Shown: positions 1 to 9,521, counted from the first letter of the stretch. The stretch: 64,000 nucleotides of DNA from Labilibaculum manganireducens (GCF_002843385.1 NZ_MVDE01000025.1:1-64000); one strand, 5' to 3'. The notes: a model not told the origin generated them from the letters alone. A program made the numbers and translations.

Positions 1-563
1 AAATTTTTAAATAGTTATCACTTGATAATAGATTGGGTAAATTCTGAATGAATATTTAGTCTTAATATTCACTATTTTCAAAATAACAAATCAATTATCA
101 CCCCTTTATTCCCCATAAAGCAAAAAGGTAACCCAAAAAATCAATAAATTTTATTGGTTATTATCCTGCAGCAGTATTACAAACTCCTTAAAGTACTATA
201 TTCACTGGTATTGAACATTATTAAACGCATTGTTTTTTTTGATGTAAAAACACATGCCTTATAGTACAAATGATTGATTCAATTCATAAAACATCACTCC
301 CCTATTATTTAAAATAGATATAAAGTGAATAATTTCCCAGTTATGTTTGTTTTATATGATCCGGTAAGTAATACCAAATACTTTTTGAATTGAACTTACT
401 TTGTTTCAGCTTCGGTATTGCAATTATACAAGGGCACACAAGAGTTTTTGTAATCCTGTAAAATTAAAAAGTTATCATATTAGTATTATTTAACTTGTTC
501 ATAATGCAATTATAATGTACTTTCAAAAAATATTTTGAAAATAAAAACTAATACCTGATTAAA
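1..563. other. AT-rich stretch with no gene seen
   Basis: No open frame of convincing length or composition is seen on either strand. The sequence is very AT-rich. It presumably holds the promoter of the DNA-binding protein gene that starts at 564, but I see no clear TAnnTTTG element at a good distance. Confidence 0.5.
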
Positions 564-1256
564 ATGATTGAATATTATTTGCATTTAAATCCATTAACCG
601 ATACTCCGGATGATTGCATAGCCAAACCATCTCCAATCGGCGTTTTAACCCGCGAAGATTTAATTAATGCATGTTGTGCCGAAGGTACAGGAATCACCCC
701 ATACGAGGCTGAGAGTATGTTTAAGCGTATCGAAACGGTGGTAACAGAGAATCTGGGAAAGGGTTACTCTATTAATACGCCATTGCTAAATATTTCGCCA
801 AGTATTACCGGGGTGTTCAATAATTGGGATGACAGTTTTGATGGATCCCGTCACAAACTGCGTTTTAAATCATCTCCGGGTGTGTTGTTGAAGGCTATTG
901 CTGATTCGAGCAAACTTCACAAAATTGACCGCAAAAAGAGTATCATCGATATCTATAGCTTTACGGATCATTCCATTGGTCAGGAAACTGACAGTCTTTT
1001 GCCTAATGGTGTGGGTGAATTAAGGGGGAAACGGTTAAAAATGGATCCTTCGGACGAAAATCAAGGCATATTCCTGATTGCTGAAGATGGCACAGAACAT
1101 CGGGTTGCGGTATATGTAACCAATACCGACAGCACTCAAATTTTTCAAATTCCTGAATTAACTGCCGGCAATTACGAATTACAAATAAGATGTATTGCCA
1201 AAAACAACAAAAAGCTTACCATTGGGTATTACGACAAAACTCTTAGCGTAAAATAG
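564..1256 (+). CDS. HU-like DNA-binding domain protein with C-terminal DUF4469-type domain
   Basis: The protein has 230 residues. Residues 1-120 look like the HU/IHF-type fold found in many Bacteroidota proteins: an N-terminal strand (YYLHLNPL), a helical stretch (LTREDLINACCAEGTGITPYE) and basic strands near 95-125 (RHKLRFKSSPGV). Residues 125-230 look like the small beta domain (DUF4469, immunoglobulin-like) that usually follows it. The C-terminal strands read IFLIAEDGTEHRVAVYV and ELQIRC. The likely role is binding DNA or acting as a nucleoid accessory protein, but the true function of this family is not known to me. It stands alone, is followed by a strong terminator and converges with the arginine operon. 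The assignment rests on fold-like patterns, not on catalytic residues. Confidence 0.7.
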   Translation: MIEYYLHLNPLTDTPDDCIAKPSPIGVLTREDLINACCAEGTGITPYEAESMFKRIETVVTENLGKGYSINTPLLNISPSITGVFNNWDDSFDGSRHKLRFKSSPGVLLKAIADSSKLHKIDRKKSIIDIYSFTDHSIGQETDSLLPNGVGELRGKRLKMDPSDENQGIFLIAEDGTEHRVAVYVTNTDSTQIFQIPELTAGNYELQIRCIAKNNKKLTIGYYDKTLSVK

Positions 1257-1262
1257 CACATA

Positions 1263-1289
1263 AAAAGCCGGTTGATCCGGCTTTTATTT
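1263..1289 (+). terminator. Rho-independent terminator of the HU-like gene
   Basis: A perfect GCCGG/CCGGC stem, extended by AAAA/TTTT, with the loop TTGAT and a T-rich tail. It lies 7 bases after the stop codon at 1256. Confidence 0.85.
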
Positions 1290-1325
1290 TATATCGCAGT
1301 CTCCTGTTTCACCCGGATATTTCCC

Positions 1326-1464
1326 CTTGCACTGCTCCAAAACTTTTCCCTTGCATAAGGCAATACTCTTTCCTTGTACTACTCCAAAGTTTTCCCTTGT
1401 GTTAGGCAATACTCTTCCCTTGTACTACTCCAAAGCTTTCCCTTGTGTTAGGGAAAGACCTTCC
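1326..1464. repeat. Three imperfect tandem copies of a 46-47 bp unit
   Basis: Copies start at 1326, 1373 and 1419. Each begins CTTGYACTRCTCCAAA and contains TTTCCCTTG about 20 bases later. Copies 2 and 3 are nearly identical over their first 35 bases, and copy 1 is more diverged. The shorter motif TTCCCTTG recurs within the array. The array sits between two convergent terminators and has no convincing coding frame. Confidence 0.8.
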
Positions 1465-1510
1465 CTTTAGGCAGGGAAATTCTTATTTCATTGTAAGGGC
1501 AGTATCAATA

Positions 1511-1549
1511 CAAAAGCCCCGATAGATTTCAGAAATCTGCCGGGGCTAA
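1511..1549 (-). terminator. Terminator of the arg-car operon
   Basis: On the minus strand an AGCCCCG...CGGGGCT stem, with inner GATTTC/GAAATC pairing, is followed by TTTTGT. It lies about 105 bases beyond the carB stop codon and is the best terminator candidate for the whole nine-gene operon. Confidence 0.75.
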
Positions 1550-1612
1550 AATAATGTATTACAATGCTATCAGGTTTGCAAATTGCCGAAAAGCAATAAG
1601 CTTTTGAAAGAA

Positions 1613-1643
1613 TTGGTACCCTCACTTATTGTGAGAGCACCAA
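1613..1643. other. Hairpin just after carB
   Basis: An inverted repeat, TTGGTACCCTCAC and GTGAGAGCACCAA, with a 5-base loop. It lies 10 bases past the carB stop and has no good U-tract on either strand. It may protect the mRNA 3' end or act with the next hairpin. Confidence 0.5.
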
Positions 1644-1653
1644 AAGTTATATT

Positions 1654-4600
1654 TTACCAATCCTGCTTTTTATCTACATAATCGCTGAAGCTGTCAATTC
1701 CTAAATCTTCTATTGATTTTTTGCAGAATGAATAGATAAAGGCTGAAGCCAGACGAGCATTGGTTATTAATGGTATGTTCAGGTCGATGGCTGTTCTTCT
1801 GATCAGGTAATCGTTATTCAACTCCGATTTGCTTAAGTTTTTGGGGATGTTAATCACCAAATCAACTTTGCGCTCTTTAATTAAATTGTGAGCAGTCACT
1901 TCAACATCTTCATCAGGCCAACCTACACTTTCGATAGTAACACCGTTCTCTTCCAGGAATTTTGCAGTACCTCTGGTGCCATACAATTTGTGCCCTTTCT
2001 CTTCAAGCATCTTCGCACTTTTTAAAAGTTCCACTTTCGAGCGAATAGGACCACTGCTGATTAGGATTGCACTCTTCGGTATGCGGTAACCCACTGACAG
2101 CATTGCTTTTAGTATTGCATCGTAGTAATCAGCTCCTATGCAGCCAACTTCACCGGTTGATGACATATCTACACCCAAAACCGGATCTGCTTTCGACAAT
2201 CTTGAAAAGGAAAACTGAGAGGCTTTTATTCCAATATGCTCCAATTCGAACATCGAGGGTAAATTGTTTGGAATAGGAACATCCAACATTGCCTGAGTGG
2301 CAGTTTCGATAAAATTAAAGTCCATTACCTTCGAAACAAAAGGAAAACTTCTACTTGCACGCAGGTTGCACTCGATAACCTTAATGTCGTTATCTTTTGC
2401 CAGCAACTGCATGTTGAACGGCCCGGTAATGTTCAGTGATTTTGCTATTTTAGCGGCTATTTTACGAATTCTGCGAATGGTTTCGAAATACAGTTTTTGC
2501 GGTGGAAATACCAAAGTAGCATCTCCCGAATGCACTCCGGCAAACTCAACGTGTTCCGAAATGGCATCAATAATAATGTCACCATTTTTAGCGACTCCGT
2601 CAAACTCGATTTCTTTTGCTTCCTGAATAAATTCACTAACAACAACCGGATACTGTTTAGATACCTGCGCAGCTAAATCCAGAAAATGGCCTAATTCATC
2701 CTTGTTCGAAACCACATTCATTGCAGCACCCGAAAGCACATAACTTGGGCGAATCAAAACAGGAAATCCTACTTCATCAATAAAGTCATTAATTGCCTCT
2801 TTGCTTGTCAACTCATTCCATCTTGGCTGATCAATTTTCAATTCATCAAGCATGGCTGAGAAAGTCTGGCGGTTTTCGGCTCTGTCGATCGATTCAGGAG
2901 ACGTTCCTAACACTTTTACATCTGCCTTGTGCAAACGCATCGAAAGGTTCTGAGGAATTTGTCCTCCTACCGATACAATTACACCGCGGGGCGATTCCAA
3001 ATCGATAATATCCAAGACTCTTTCGAATGAAAGTTCATCAAAGTACAAACGATCACACACATCGTAATCGGTACTTACCGTTTCCGGATTGTAATTGATC
3101 ATTACCGACCGTAGTCCTTCTTTATTTACTGCGTTCAGCGCATTTACGCTGCACCAGTCGAATTCAACTGAAGACCCTATTCGATAGGCTCCGGAACCTA
3201 AAACAATAACCGATTGATTGTCGTCTGCATAAGTAATGTCATTTTCATCACCACTGTAAGTCAAATAAACGTAGTTGGTTTGTGCAGGATACTCTGCAGC
3301 CAATGTGTCAATTTGCTTAACAACCGGAACAATCCCTTTTGCTTTACGATGTTTCCTCACCTCTAAAAGCTCCGATTCCATATCAGTTCTCTCTGGCTTT
3401 AAAACAAAGCGTGCTAACTGGAAATCGGAAAAACCGTATACTTTTGCAGCTTTTAGTAAAGTGTCAGGTAATTCCTGTAAGTTATTGTATTTCTGAAGAT
3501 CCCATTTCAATTTTGTGATGTGTTCCAGCTTACTTAGGAACCATTTATCAATTTTGGTGAGATCATGAATTTTATCAATGGAATATCCTTTTTCAAAAGC
3601 TTGCGCGATAGAGAAAATACGCATATCTGTTGGATGAGTTAATTCCCGATCAACATCGTCGAACTTTGAATGAACATTCCCAACAAATCCGTGCATTCCC
3701 TGTCCAATCATACGCAAACCTTTTTGAACGGCTTCCTCGAAATTACGACCAACGGCCATTACTTCTCCTACACTTTTCATGCTGGAACCAATCTCTTTGG
3801 TTACACCTTCAAACTTGTTTAAATCCCAACGTGGAATTTTACAAACTACGTAATCCAAAGCAGGTTCGAAACAAGCTGTTGTTGTTTTTGTTACAGCATT
3901 CTTAAGCTCGTGAAGGGCATAACCCAAACCAAGTTTAGCCGCAACAAAGGCCAAAGGATAACCCGTTGCTTTTGAAGCCAATGCAGATGATCTTGATAAA
4001 CGGGCATTTACCTCAATTACACGGTAATCTTCCGAATTGGGATCAAGAGCGTACTGAACGTTACACTCACCCACAACACCAAAGTGACGAATAATCTTAA
4101 TTGCCAGTGATCTTAGTTTGTGATACTCCGAATTGGTTAATGTTTGCGATGGTGCAATAACAATACTCTCACCTGTATGAATTCCCAGCGGATCAAAGTT
4201 TTCCATATTACAAACTGTAATACAGTTGTCGTATGCATCCCGAACCACTTCATATTCTACTTCTTTCCATCCTTTTAATGATTCCTCAACCAATATCTGA
4301 CTTGAATAGGATAAGGCATTTTCAGCCAACTTCTCCAATTCTGCCATATTAGAACAGAATCCACTTCCTTGTCCTCCTAAAGTAAAGGCTGCACGAACAA
4401 TAATTGGAAAACCTAGTTTTTCTGCCGCTTTTAATGCTTCAGGAATCGATTCAACAGCAAATGACTGCGGGGTTTTTACATCGATTCCACGAAGTTCGTT
4501 GGCAAATATCTCTCTGTCTTCAGTTTTAATAATGGTCTCGATTGGAGTCCCTAAAACCTGAAGATTGTATTTCTTTAGCAATCCGGCATTAAAAAGCTGA

Positions 4601-4896
4601 ATACCACAGTTTAATGCAGTTTGTCCTCCAAAAGCCAAAAGGATTCCATCAGGCTTTTCTTTTAAGATCACCTGTTCTACAAAATAAGGTGTAACCGGCA
4701 AAAAATAAATTTGATCGGCAATTCCTTTTGACGTTTGTACAGTTGCAATATTGGGATTGATAAGTACCGTATAAATACCTTCCTCCTTCATTGCTTTTAA
4801 TGCCTGTGATCCAGAATAGTCAAACTCCCCTGCTTCACCAATTTTAAGTGCTCCGGAACCTAATACCAGTACTTTCTTTATGTTGTCTTTTATCAT
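1654..4896 (-). CDS. carB: Carbamoyl-phosphate synthase large subunit
   Basis: This subunit makes carbamoyl phosphate from bicarbonate, ATP and the ammonia channelled from CarA, for arginine and pyrimidine synthesis. I start it at the ATG at 4896, giving 1080 residues beginning MIKDNIKKVLVLGSGALKIG, the normal start of the family. The frame stays open to 5013, but the extra 39 codons translate an intergenic repeat. Visible parts are the first ATP-grasp half with GEAGEFDYSGSQA near the N-terminus and GGQGSGF further in, a second homologous half beginning VIVLGSGAYRIGSSVEFDWC, and a C-terminal MGS-like regulatory domain containing LYGTRGTAKFLEENG and LVINIP. Length and domain order are normal. 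It is the last gene of the arg operon, about 175 bases after carA. The GTTCTCC/GGAGAAC hairpin in that gap might tune its expression. Confidence 0.97.
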   Translation of the reverse strand: MIKDNIKKVLVLGSGALKIGEAGEFDYSGSQALKAMKEEGIYTVLINPNIATVQTSKGIADQIYFLPVTPYFVEQVILKEKPDGILLAFGGQTALNCGIQLFNAGLLKKYNLQVLGTPIETIIKTEDREIFANELRGIDVKTPQSFAVESIPEALKAAEKLGFPIIVRAAFTLGGQGSGFCSNMAELEKLAENALSYSSQILVEESLKGWKEVEYEVVRDAYDNCITVCNMENFDPLGIHTGESIVIAPSQTLTNSEYHKLRSLAIKIIRHFGVVGECNVQYALDPNSEDYRVIEVNARLSRSSALASKATGYPLAFVAAKLGLGYALHELKNAVTKTTTACFEPALDYVVCKIPRWDLNKFEGVTKEIGSSMKSVGEVMAVGRNFEEAVQKGLRMIGQGMHGFVGNVHSKFDDVDRELTHPTDMRIFSIAQAFEKGYSIDKIHDLTKIDKWFLSKLEHITKLKWDLQKYNNLQELPDTLLKAAKVYGFSDFQLARFVLKPERTDMESELLEVRKHRKAKGIVPVVKQIDTLAAEYPAQTNYVYLTYSGDENDITYADDNQSVIVLGSGAYRIGSSVEFDWCSVNALNAVNKEGLRSVMINYNPETVSTDYDVCDRLYFDELSFERVLDIIDLESPRGVIVSVGGQIPQNLSMRLHKADVKVLGTSPESIDRAENRQTFSAMLDELKIDQPRWNELTSKEAINDFIDEVGFPVLIRPSYVLSGAAMNVVSNKDELGHFLDLAAQVSKQYPVVVSEFIQEAKEIEFDGVAKNGDIIIDAISEHVEFAGVHSGDATLVFPPQKLYFETIRRIRKIAAKIAKSLNITGPFNMQLLAKDNDIKVIECNLRASRSFPFVSKVMDFNFIETATQAMLDVPIPNNLPSMFELEHIGIKASQFSFSRLSKADPVLGVDMSSTGEVGCIGADYYDAILKAMLSVGYRIPKSAILISSGPIRSKVELLKSAKMLEEKGHKLYGTRGTAKFLEENGVTIESVGWPDEDVEVTAHNLIKERKVDLVINIPKNLSKSELNNDYLIRRTAIDLNIPLITNARLASAFIYSFCKKSIEDLGIDSFSDYVDKKQDW

Positions 4897-4976
4897 TTTT
4901 CTTAAGCTGAGAGCCATTAGCTTATCGCTTTTGGCTGTTAATTGATAATTGTTTTTCTTTAAAAATACCCTCCTCT

Positions 4977-5008
4977 GTTCTCCGGACATCTCCCCTAAAA
5001 AGGAGAAC
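4977..5008. repeat. Inverted repeat between carA and carB
   Basis: GTTCTCC at 4977-4983 is the reverse complement of GGAGAAC at 5002-5008, with a CCCCTAAAAAGG-type centre. I recall similar GGAGATGTCCGGAGAACAGA intergenic repeats from other Bacteroidota genomes. Read in frame with carB it gives a false N-terminal extension. Confidence 0.6.
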
Positions 5009-5026
5009 CGCATACAGATGGGACTT

Positions 5027-5089
5027 TTTTAACTTTTACCTTTCTCCTTTTTACCTTTTACTTTTCTCCTTTTACCTTTTAACTTTATG
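5027..5089. repeat. Pyrimidine-rich simple repeat overlapping the end of carA
   Basis: The plus strand repeats ACCTTT(T)CTCCTTTTT-like units at least four times. On the coding strand this is AAAGGTAAAAGG. The carA stop codon (5072-5074) lies inside it, so the repeat has grown into the 3' end of the gene and encodes the KVKR tail. A similar purine-rich tract stands before mnmE at about 33,788-33,842. Confidence 0.65.
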
Positions 5090-6160
5090 ATCTTCCATCA
5101 TTTTAATGAAATCGTCGAACAGAAATTCGGTATCTGTAGGGCCACTGGAAGCTTCGGGGTGAAACTGAGACGCGAAAAATGGTTTGCTTGTGTGCTTTAA
5201 TCCTTCGCATGTGCCATCATTGGCATTAACAAACAATGGCTCCCACTCTTTTGGCAAGGTATCCATATTAATGGCGTACCCGTGATTTTGAGAGGTAATA
5301 AAACAACGCTTGCTTCCCTTTAAAACAACCGGCTGATTGTGACTACGGTGTCCGTACTTCAGCTTATAAGTATCAGCACCGGCAGCAAGAGCCATTAATT
5401 GTGTTCCCAGACAAATACCCATAATTGGTGTATCCTGACCAAAAACTGTTTTTAGATTGGCGATTGCTTTTGTATTTTGTTTTGGATCACCAGGACCATT
5501 GGATATAAATAATCCATCGTATTCTTCCTTAGTGAAGTCGTAATCGTGTGGAACTCTGATTACTGTGGTATCTCTTTTTAACAAACAACGAATAATGTTG
5601 TTTTTCACACCACAATCCAACAATACTACTTTGTGTTTTCCATTTCCGTAAACAATTTTTTCGGGTGTGCTTACCTGAGCTACAAGATTCTCCAGATTTG
5701 GATCTTTCCATTCAGGTTCTTTGCCTTCAAAAACAATTTTAGCAAGCATACTGCCTTGTTCCCGAAGTTTTTTTGTTAGTGCGCGGGTATCAACACCATA
5801 TATTCCTGGTATTTTATGTTGTTTCATCCAGTCACCAAGGCTTAAACTCGCATTCCAATGACTGAATTCCTCGGTATAATCGGACACAATAAATGCAGAC
5901 ACCTGAATTTTTTCTGACTCATAAAAACGAAACAAGTCGTCTTCCTGCAGTGTTCCCGGCACTCCGTAATTTCCAATCAGAGGAAAAGTACTAACCAGAA
6001 TTTGTCCGCGGTACGAAGGATCGGTTAAACTTTCCGGATATCCGGTCATTGCAGTATTAAATACCATTTCACCGGAAATGGATTCCTGGTAACCAAACGA
6101 TGTACCGATATATTCCGATCCATCCTGTAAAATTAATTTAGCTTTTGTCTCTCCTGACAT
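5072..6160 (-). CDS. carA: Carbamoyl-phosphate synthase small subunit
   Basis: This is the glutaminase subunit that frees ammonia from glutamine for CarB. It has 362 residues, normal for the family. The N-terminal CPSase small-chain domain contains VFNTAMTGYPESLTDPSY. The C-terminal class I glutamine amidotransferase domain has the nucleophile Cys in MGICLGTQLMALA and the His-Glu pair in SQFHPEASSGP. NGPGDPKQ marks the oxyanion region. It lies downstream of argH with a gap of about 100 bases that shows no terminator, so it is probably part of the arg operon. Joining carAB to the arginine genes makes carbamoyl phosphate supply respond to arginine, although pyrimidine synthesis also needs it. 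Confidence 0.97.
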   Translation of the reverse strand: MSGETKAKLILQDGSEYIGTSFGYQESISGEMVFNTAMTGYPESLTDPSYRGQILVSTFPLIGNYGVPGTLQEDDLFRFYESEKIQVSAFIVSDYTEEFSHWNASLSLGDWMKQHKIPGIYGVDTRALTKKLREQGSMLAKIVFEGKEPEWKDPNLENLVAQVSTPEKIVYGNGKHKVVLLDCGVKNNIIRCLLKRDTTVIRVPHDYDFTKEEYDGLFISNGPGDPKQNTKAIANLKTVFGQDTPIMGICLGTQLMALAAGADTYKLKYGHRSHNQPVVLKGSKRCFITSQNHGYAINMDTLPKEWEPLFVNANDGTCEGLKHTSKPFFASQFHPEASSGPTDTEFLFDDFIKMMEDHKVKR

Positions 6161-6259
6161 AAAAGTTCTATAAAATGGTTAATATTTTTAGTGATTAGTT
6201 ATGAATTGAAAGTATTCTGTATTTTCCAATGCTGATTACTCTTTACCAGTTACTTCTAT

Positions 6260-7597
6260 TTATATTCTATTCAGTAAGTTCATGTAAGCCTCTTTGGTTT
6301 TGTTGAAATTAAAACCAACGAAAATCTCATTCATCTTATCTACAATTTTATCATTGCATAAATTGCCGATACTGCCTTCGTGAACATGATTCACTTTACC
6401 TTCGTATTTGAAAGTACCTTCCTCCACAATTTGTCCGATCTTTTTGTAAGCATCCCGGAAAGGAACACCGTTAAGCACCATTTGGTTGACTTCCTCAACT
6501 GTAAACATGTACTTATAACGTTCATCCTTCAAAACCTCTTTATTGATTTTAACTTCGGAAAGCATGATTCGTGTCATTTCCAGACAAGCAATCATTTTAT
6601 CGAAAGCAGGCATAAAGAACTCTTTTGTTAGCTGATAATCCCTATGATATCCCGAAGGAAGATTTGATGTAACTGCCTGAATTTGTGCCGGCAACATCTG
6701 CAAAGCATTTGCATGAGCCCGAATCAACTCAAAAACATCAGGATTCTTTTTGTGAGGCATAATGCTGCTTCCTGTTGTTAATTCATCAGGAAAACTTAAA
6801 AAATTGAAGTTCTGACTGTTATACAAACAGGCATCCATAGCTAATTTTCCGATTGTCATGGCCATACTAGCTAGTGCAGAAAGAACGGTAAACTCCATTT
6901 TGCCACGCCCCATTTGTGCATAAACTACATTATAACTTAAATCTCTAAAACCTAGTAAGTCAGTAGTCATTTGTCTGTTTAACGGGAATGATGAGCCATA
7001 ACCGGCACCCGATCCTAATGGGTTCTGATTAACCACTTTGTAGGCAGCCTGCAGCACCATCATGTCATCGGTCAAGCTTTCGGCATAAGCACCAAACCAT
7101 AAACCGAACGAGGATGGCATAGCCACCTGTAAGTGAGTATATCCAGGAATTAATACATCCTTATTTTCATTACTCTTTGCAATCAACTCATCAAAAAGCA
7201 ATCTTCCTTCCCGAACAATTTCTTCCAGTTTGTTTCTTGTAAAAAGCTTTAAATCCAAAAGAACCTGATCGTTTCTTGATCGTCCGCTGTGAATCTTTTT
7301 TCCAATATCACCTAAAGCTAAAGTAAGCTGATATTCAATTTGAGAATGAACATCCTCAGTGCCATCATCAATCACAAAATCATTATTTTTTATCGAGGAA
7401 TAAATTTTCCGTAATTCTTCCTGAATCAATTTTAATTCTGTTTTTTCCAATAATCCGATGGATTCGAGCATTTCAATGTGTGCAAGCGATCCCAGCACAT
7501 CAAACGCGGCAAGCTGCAAGTCCAATTCGCGATCCATTCCAACAGTGAATTGTTCAATTTTTTTATCAACTTTTACGCCTTTATCCCAAAGTTTCAT
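6260..7597 (-). CDS. argH: Argininosuccinate lyase
   Basis: It splits argininosuccinate into arginine and fumarate, the last step of the pathway, in the cytoplasm. It has 445 residues, in the usual range. The fumarase/aspartase superfamily signature GSSIMPHKKNP is present. The second conserved region is HSGRSRNDQ near residue 105, and the third is GYTHLQVAMPSSFG. It lies about 76 bases after the argE-like gene on the same strand. All regions expected for activity are present. Confidence 0.96.
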   Translation of the reverse strand: MKLWDKGVKVDKKIEQFTVGMDRELDLQLAAFDVLGSLAHIEMLESIGLLEKTELKLIQEELRKIYSSIKNNDFVIDDGTEDVHSQIEYQLTLALGDIGKKIHSGRSRNDQVLLDLKLFTRNKLEEIVREGRLLFDELIAKSNENKDVLIPGYTHLQVAMPSSFGLWFGAYAESLTDDMMVLQAAYKVVNQNPLGSGAGYGSSFPLNRQMTTDLLGFRDLSYNVVYAQMGRGKMEFTVLSALASMAMTIGKLAMDACLYNSQNFNFLSFPDELTTGSSIMPHKKNPDVFELIRAHANALQMLPAQIQAVTSNLPSGYHRDYQLTKEFFMPAFDKMIACLEMTRIMLSEVKINKEVLKDERYKYMFTVEEVNQMVLNGVPFRDAYKKIGQIVEEGTFKYEGKVNHVHEGSIGNLCNDKIVDKMNEIFVGFNFNKTKEAYMNLLNRI

Positions 7598-7673
7598 AGT
7601 AATTCTCTTTAAAGTTAGGTGTTAGTGTATATTATTGCTTAATCCGTTTTATTTTTCAACAAGTGATTTCCGG

Positions 7674-8738
7674 TTATATTTTCAAACCGTTCAACAAGTT
7701 ATAATATTTTTCAATTCCTTTTTCAATTTCATCCATGTAGATGAACTCGTCAGCGGTATGAGATCTGGCCGAATCTCCGGGACCCAATTTTAAAGTTGGA
7801 AATCCCTTCATAATTGCCTGATCGGATGTGGTTGGAGAACCGTAATACTTCATTCCTAAGTTCAATCCTGTCTGAATTAACGGGTGCTCCAATGGTATTC
7901 CTGAAGAATTCATTCTAAAGGACCGGGCTGTAACATTACTTTCCAACTTTTCTTTGATGATTGCAAATGCTTTTTCGTTAGAATAATGCTCATTCGTGCG
8001 GACATCCACTACAAATTTGCAGGATGATGGAATTACATTGTGCTGTTTCCCTGCATTAATTTGTGTTACAGTCATTTTCACTGCTCCCAGCATCTCAGAT
8101 TCCAAAGCAAATTTATAAGAATGAAGCCATTCTATATCCCTCATTGCAATAGTTATTGCGTTGACACCCTCGTTACGGGCTGCATGTCCGGGAACACCGA
8201 TAGCATCACAATCCAGCACCATTAAGCCTTTTTCAGCGATGGCCATTTCCATAAGAGTCGGCTCGCCTACAATTCCAACATCAATTCGTCCTATTTCATC
8301 CTGTATCAGCTCAAAACCTCCGGTTCCTGATATTTCCTCTTCGGCAGAAGCTGCAAAAACACGGTTGTAATCTTGATCAGTGCCTTCCAAGGCTAAAAAT
8401 GATGCAAATAAAGAAACCAAACAGCCGCCTGCATCATTGCTGCCCAATCCGTACAATTTGCCCTCGGACACTTCCGGATTGAAAGGATCTTTTGTATACT
8501 TTTCAGAAGGTTTTACGGTGTCTAAATGAGAATTCAGCAACAAAACCGGCTTTTTATCATCAAAATCCTTATTGAAAGCCCATACATTATTTCCTTTGCG
8601 GTGTACCTGATATCCAAAGTCAGTTAGTTTCTGCTCCATTACATCGGCAGCTTGATTTTCCTGTTTACTGTAAGATTGAATAGAAATCAATTGCTTAAGA
8701 GTGGTTAAGGCTATTTCGGTATACTTTTTTAAATCCAT
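7674..8738 (-). CDS. argE: M20-family N-acyl-citrulline/ornithine deacylase (ArgE-like)
   Basis: This is a zinc-dependent M20 amidohydrolase of 354 residues. Visible metal and catalytic motifs are LLNSHLDTVKP (His and Asp), GLGSNDAGGCLVSL (bridging Asp), AASAEEEISG (general base Glu and metal Glu) and a late SHTADEFIYMDEIEKG (metal His). In Bacteroidota the carbamoyl group is generally added to N-acyl-ornithine, so this enzyme probably removes the acyl group (acetyl or succinyl) from N-acyl-citrulline just before argininosuccinate synthesis. Choosing between acetyl and succinyl is not possible from this sequence. It follows argB by only 3 bases, so the two are probably translationally coupled. 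The similar DapE is less likely given the neighbours. Confidence 0.9.
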   Translation of the reverse strand: MDLKKYTEIALTTLKQLISIQSYSKQENQAADVMEQKLTDFGYQVHRKGNNVWAFNKDFDDKKPVLLLNSHLDTVKPSEKYTKDPFNPEVSEGKLYGLGSNDAGGCLVSLFASFLALEGTDQDYNRVFAASAEEEISGTGGFELIQDEIGRIDVGIVGEPTLMEMAIAEKGLMVLDCDAIGVPGHAARNEGVNAITIAMRDIEWLHSYKFALESEMLGAVKMTVTQINAGKQHNVIPSSCKFVVDVRTNEHYSNEKAFAIIKEKLESNVTARSFRMNSSGIPLEHPLIQTGLNLGMKYYGSPTTSDQAIMKGFPTLKLGPGDSARSHTADEFIYMDEIEKGIEKYYNLLNGLKI

Positions 8739-8741
8739 AAG

Positions 8742-9521
8742 CTAAGAATTAACAATTTGTGTTCCTGAGGAATGATTTGTCTCCATCGAAACAAAATTCC
8801 CGATTACGACCTCTTCCACTCCTTTTGATAAGGCATAAAATGCATTTTGTGTTTTGGGCAGCATTCCTGTATTTATCTTGCCCGATTTCACCATTTCAGA
8901 GCATTTTACGTTAGAAAGAACAGGCATTACACTGCTGTCATCCTCCGCATTCATTAATACTCCAAGTTTTTCGAAACTATAAATCAATTTCACCTTATAG
9001 AAACGACTTAAAGCAACGGCTACTTCTGTTGCCACCGTATCAGCATTGGTGTTGAATAATTGTCCCTTGCCATCATGAGTAATCGGGGCAATAACCAAAA
9101 CCGAATTGCATTCAATTTGCTTGCATAAAGCCAGGGTATTCACTGCTGTAACATCACCAACAAAACCAAAATCGACCTTTGTGTTGCTTCTTTTTTCAGC
9201 TTTTATAAGATCTAAATCGGCACCACACATCCCCATCGCATTTACTCCACGAGCTTGTAAAGCAGCAACAATGTTCTTATTAATTAGTCCGGCATAAACC
9301 ATGGTAACCAACTTCAGGTTTTCGGCATCAGTTATGCGTCTTCCATCCACCATTTTGGTTTGAACTCCAAGTTTGCCTGCTAAATCGGATGCTAGTTTTC
9401 CACCTCCGTGAACCAAAACAATCTTGCCGTTTAAATTTGAAAATGCATCAAGAAAATCATTTAGTTTTTCGGTATCGTCAATTACGTTACCACCAATTTT
9501 TACAACAGTTAAATCTATCAT
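8742..9521 (-). CDS. argB: N-acetylglutamate (or N-succinylglutamate) kinase
   Basis: It phosphorylates N-acylglutamate, the second step of the pathway. It has 259 residues of the amino-acid kinase fold. The N-terminal VVKIGGNVI and VLVHGGGKLASDLAGKLG motifs bind ATP and substrate, and MVDGRRITDAENLKLVTMVYAG is the N-acylglutamate site. Its ATG overlaps the TGA of argD (ATGA, 9518-9521), so the two genes are translationally coupled. In Bacteroides fragilis the matching enzyme is reported to use N-succinylglutamate. Which acyl group is used here is unknown. Confidence 0.94.
   Translation of the reverse strand: MIDLTVVKIGGNVIDDTEKLNDFLDAFSNLNGKIVLVHGGGKLASDLAGKLGVQTKMVDGRRITDAENLKLVTMVYAGLINKNIVAALQARGVNAMGMCGADLDLIKAEKRSNTKVDFGFVGDVTAVNTLALCKQIECNSVLVIAPITHDGKGQLFNTNADTVATEVAVALSRFYKVKLIYSFEKLGVLMNAEDDSSVMPVLSNVKCSEMVKSGKINTGMLPKTQNAFYALSKGVEEVVIGNFVSMETNHSSGTQIVNS

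Noticed and set aside
2067-3905. Several plus-strand frames of 70-110 codons inside carB
   Set aside because: They are shadows of the long minus-strand carB frame. Similar frames over gltB, susC and the GH92 genes were discarded for the same reason.
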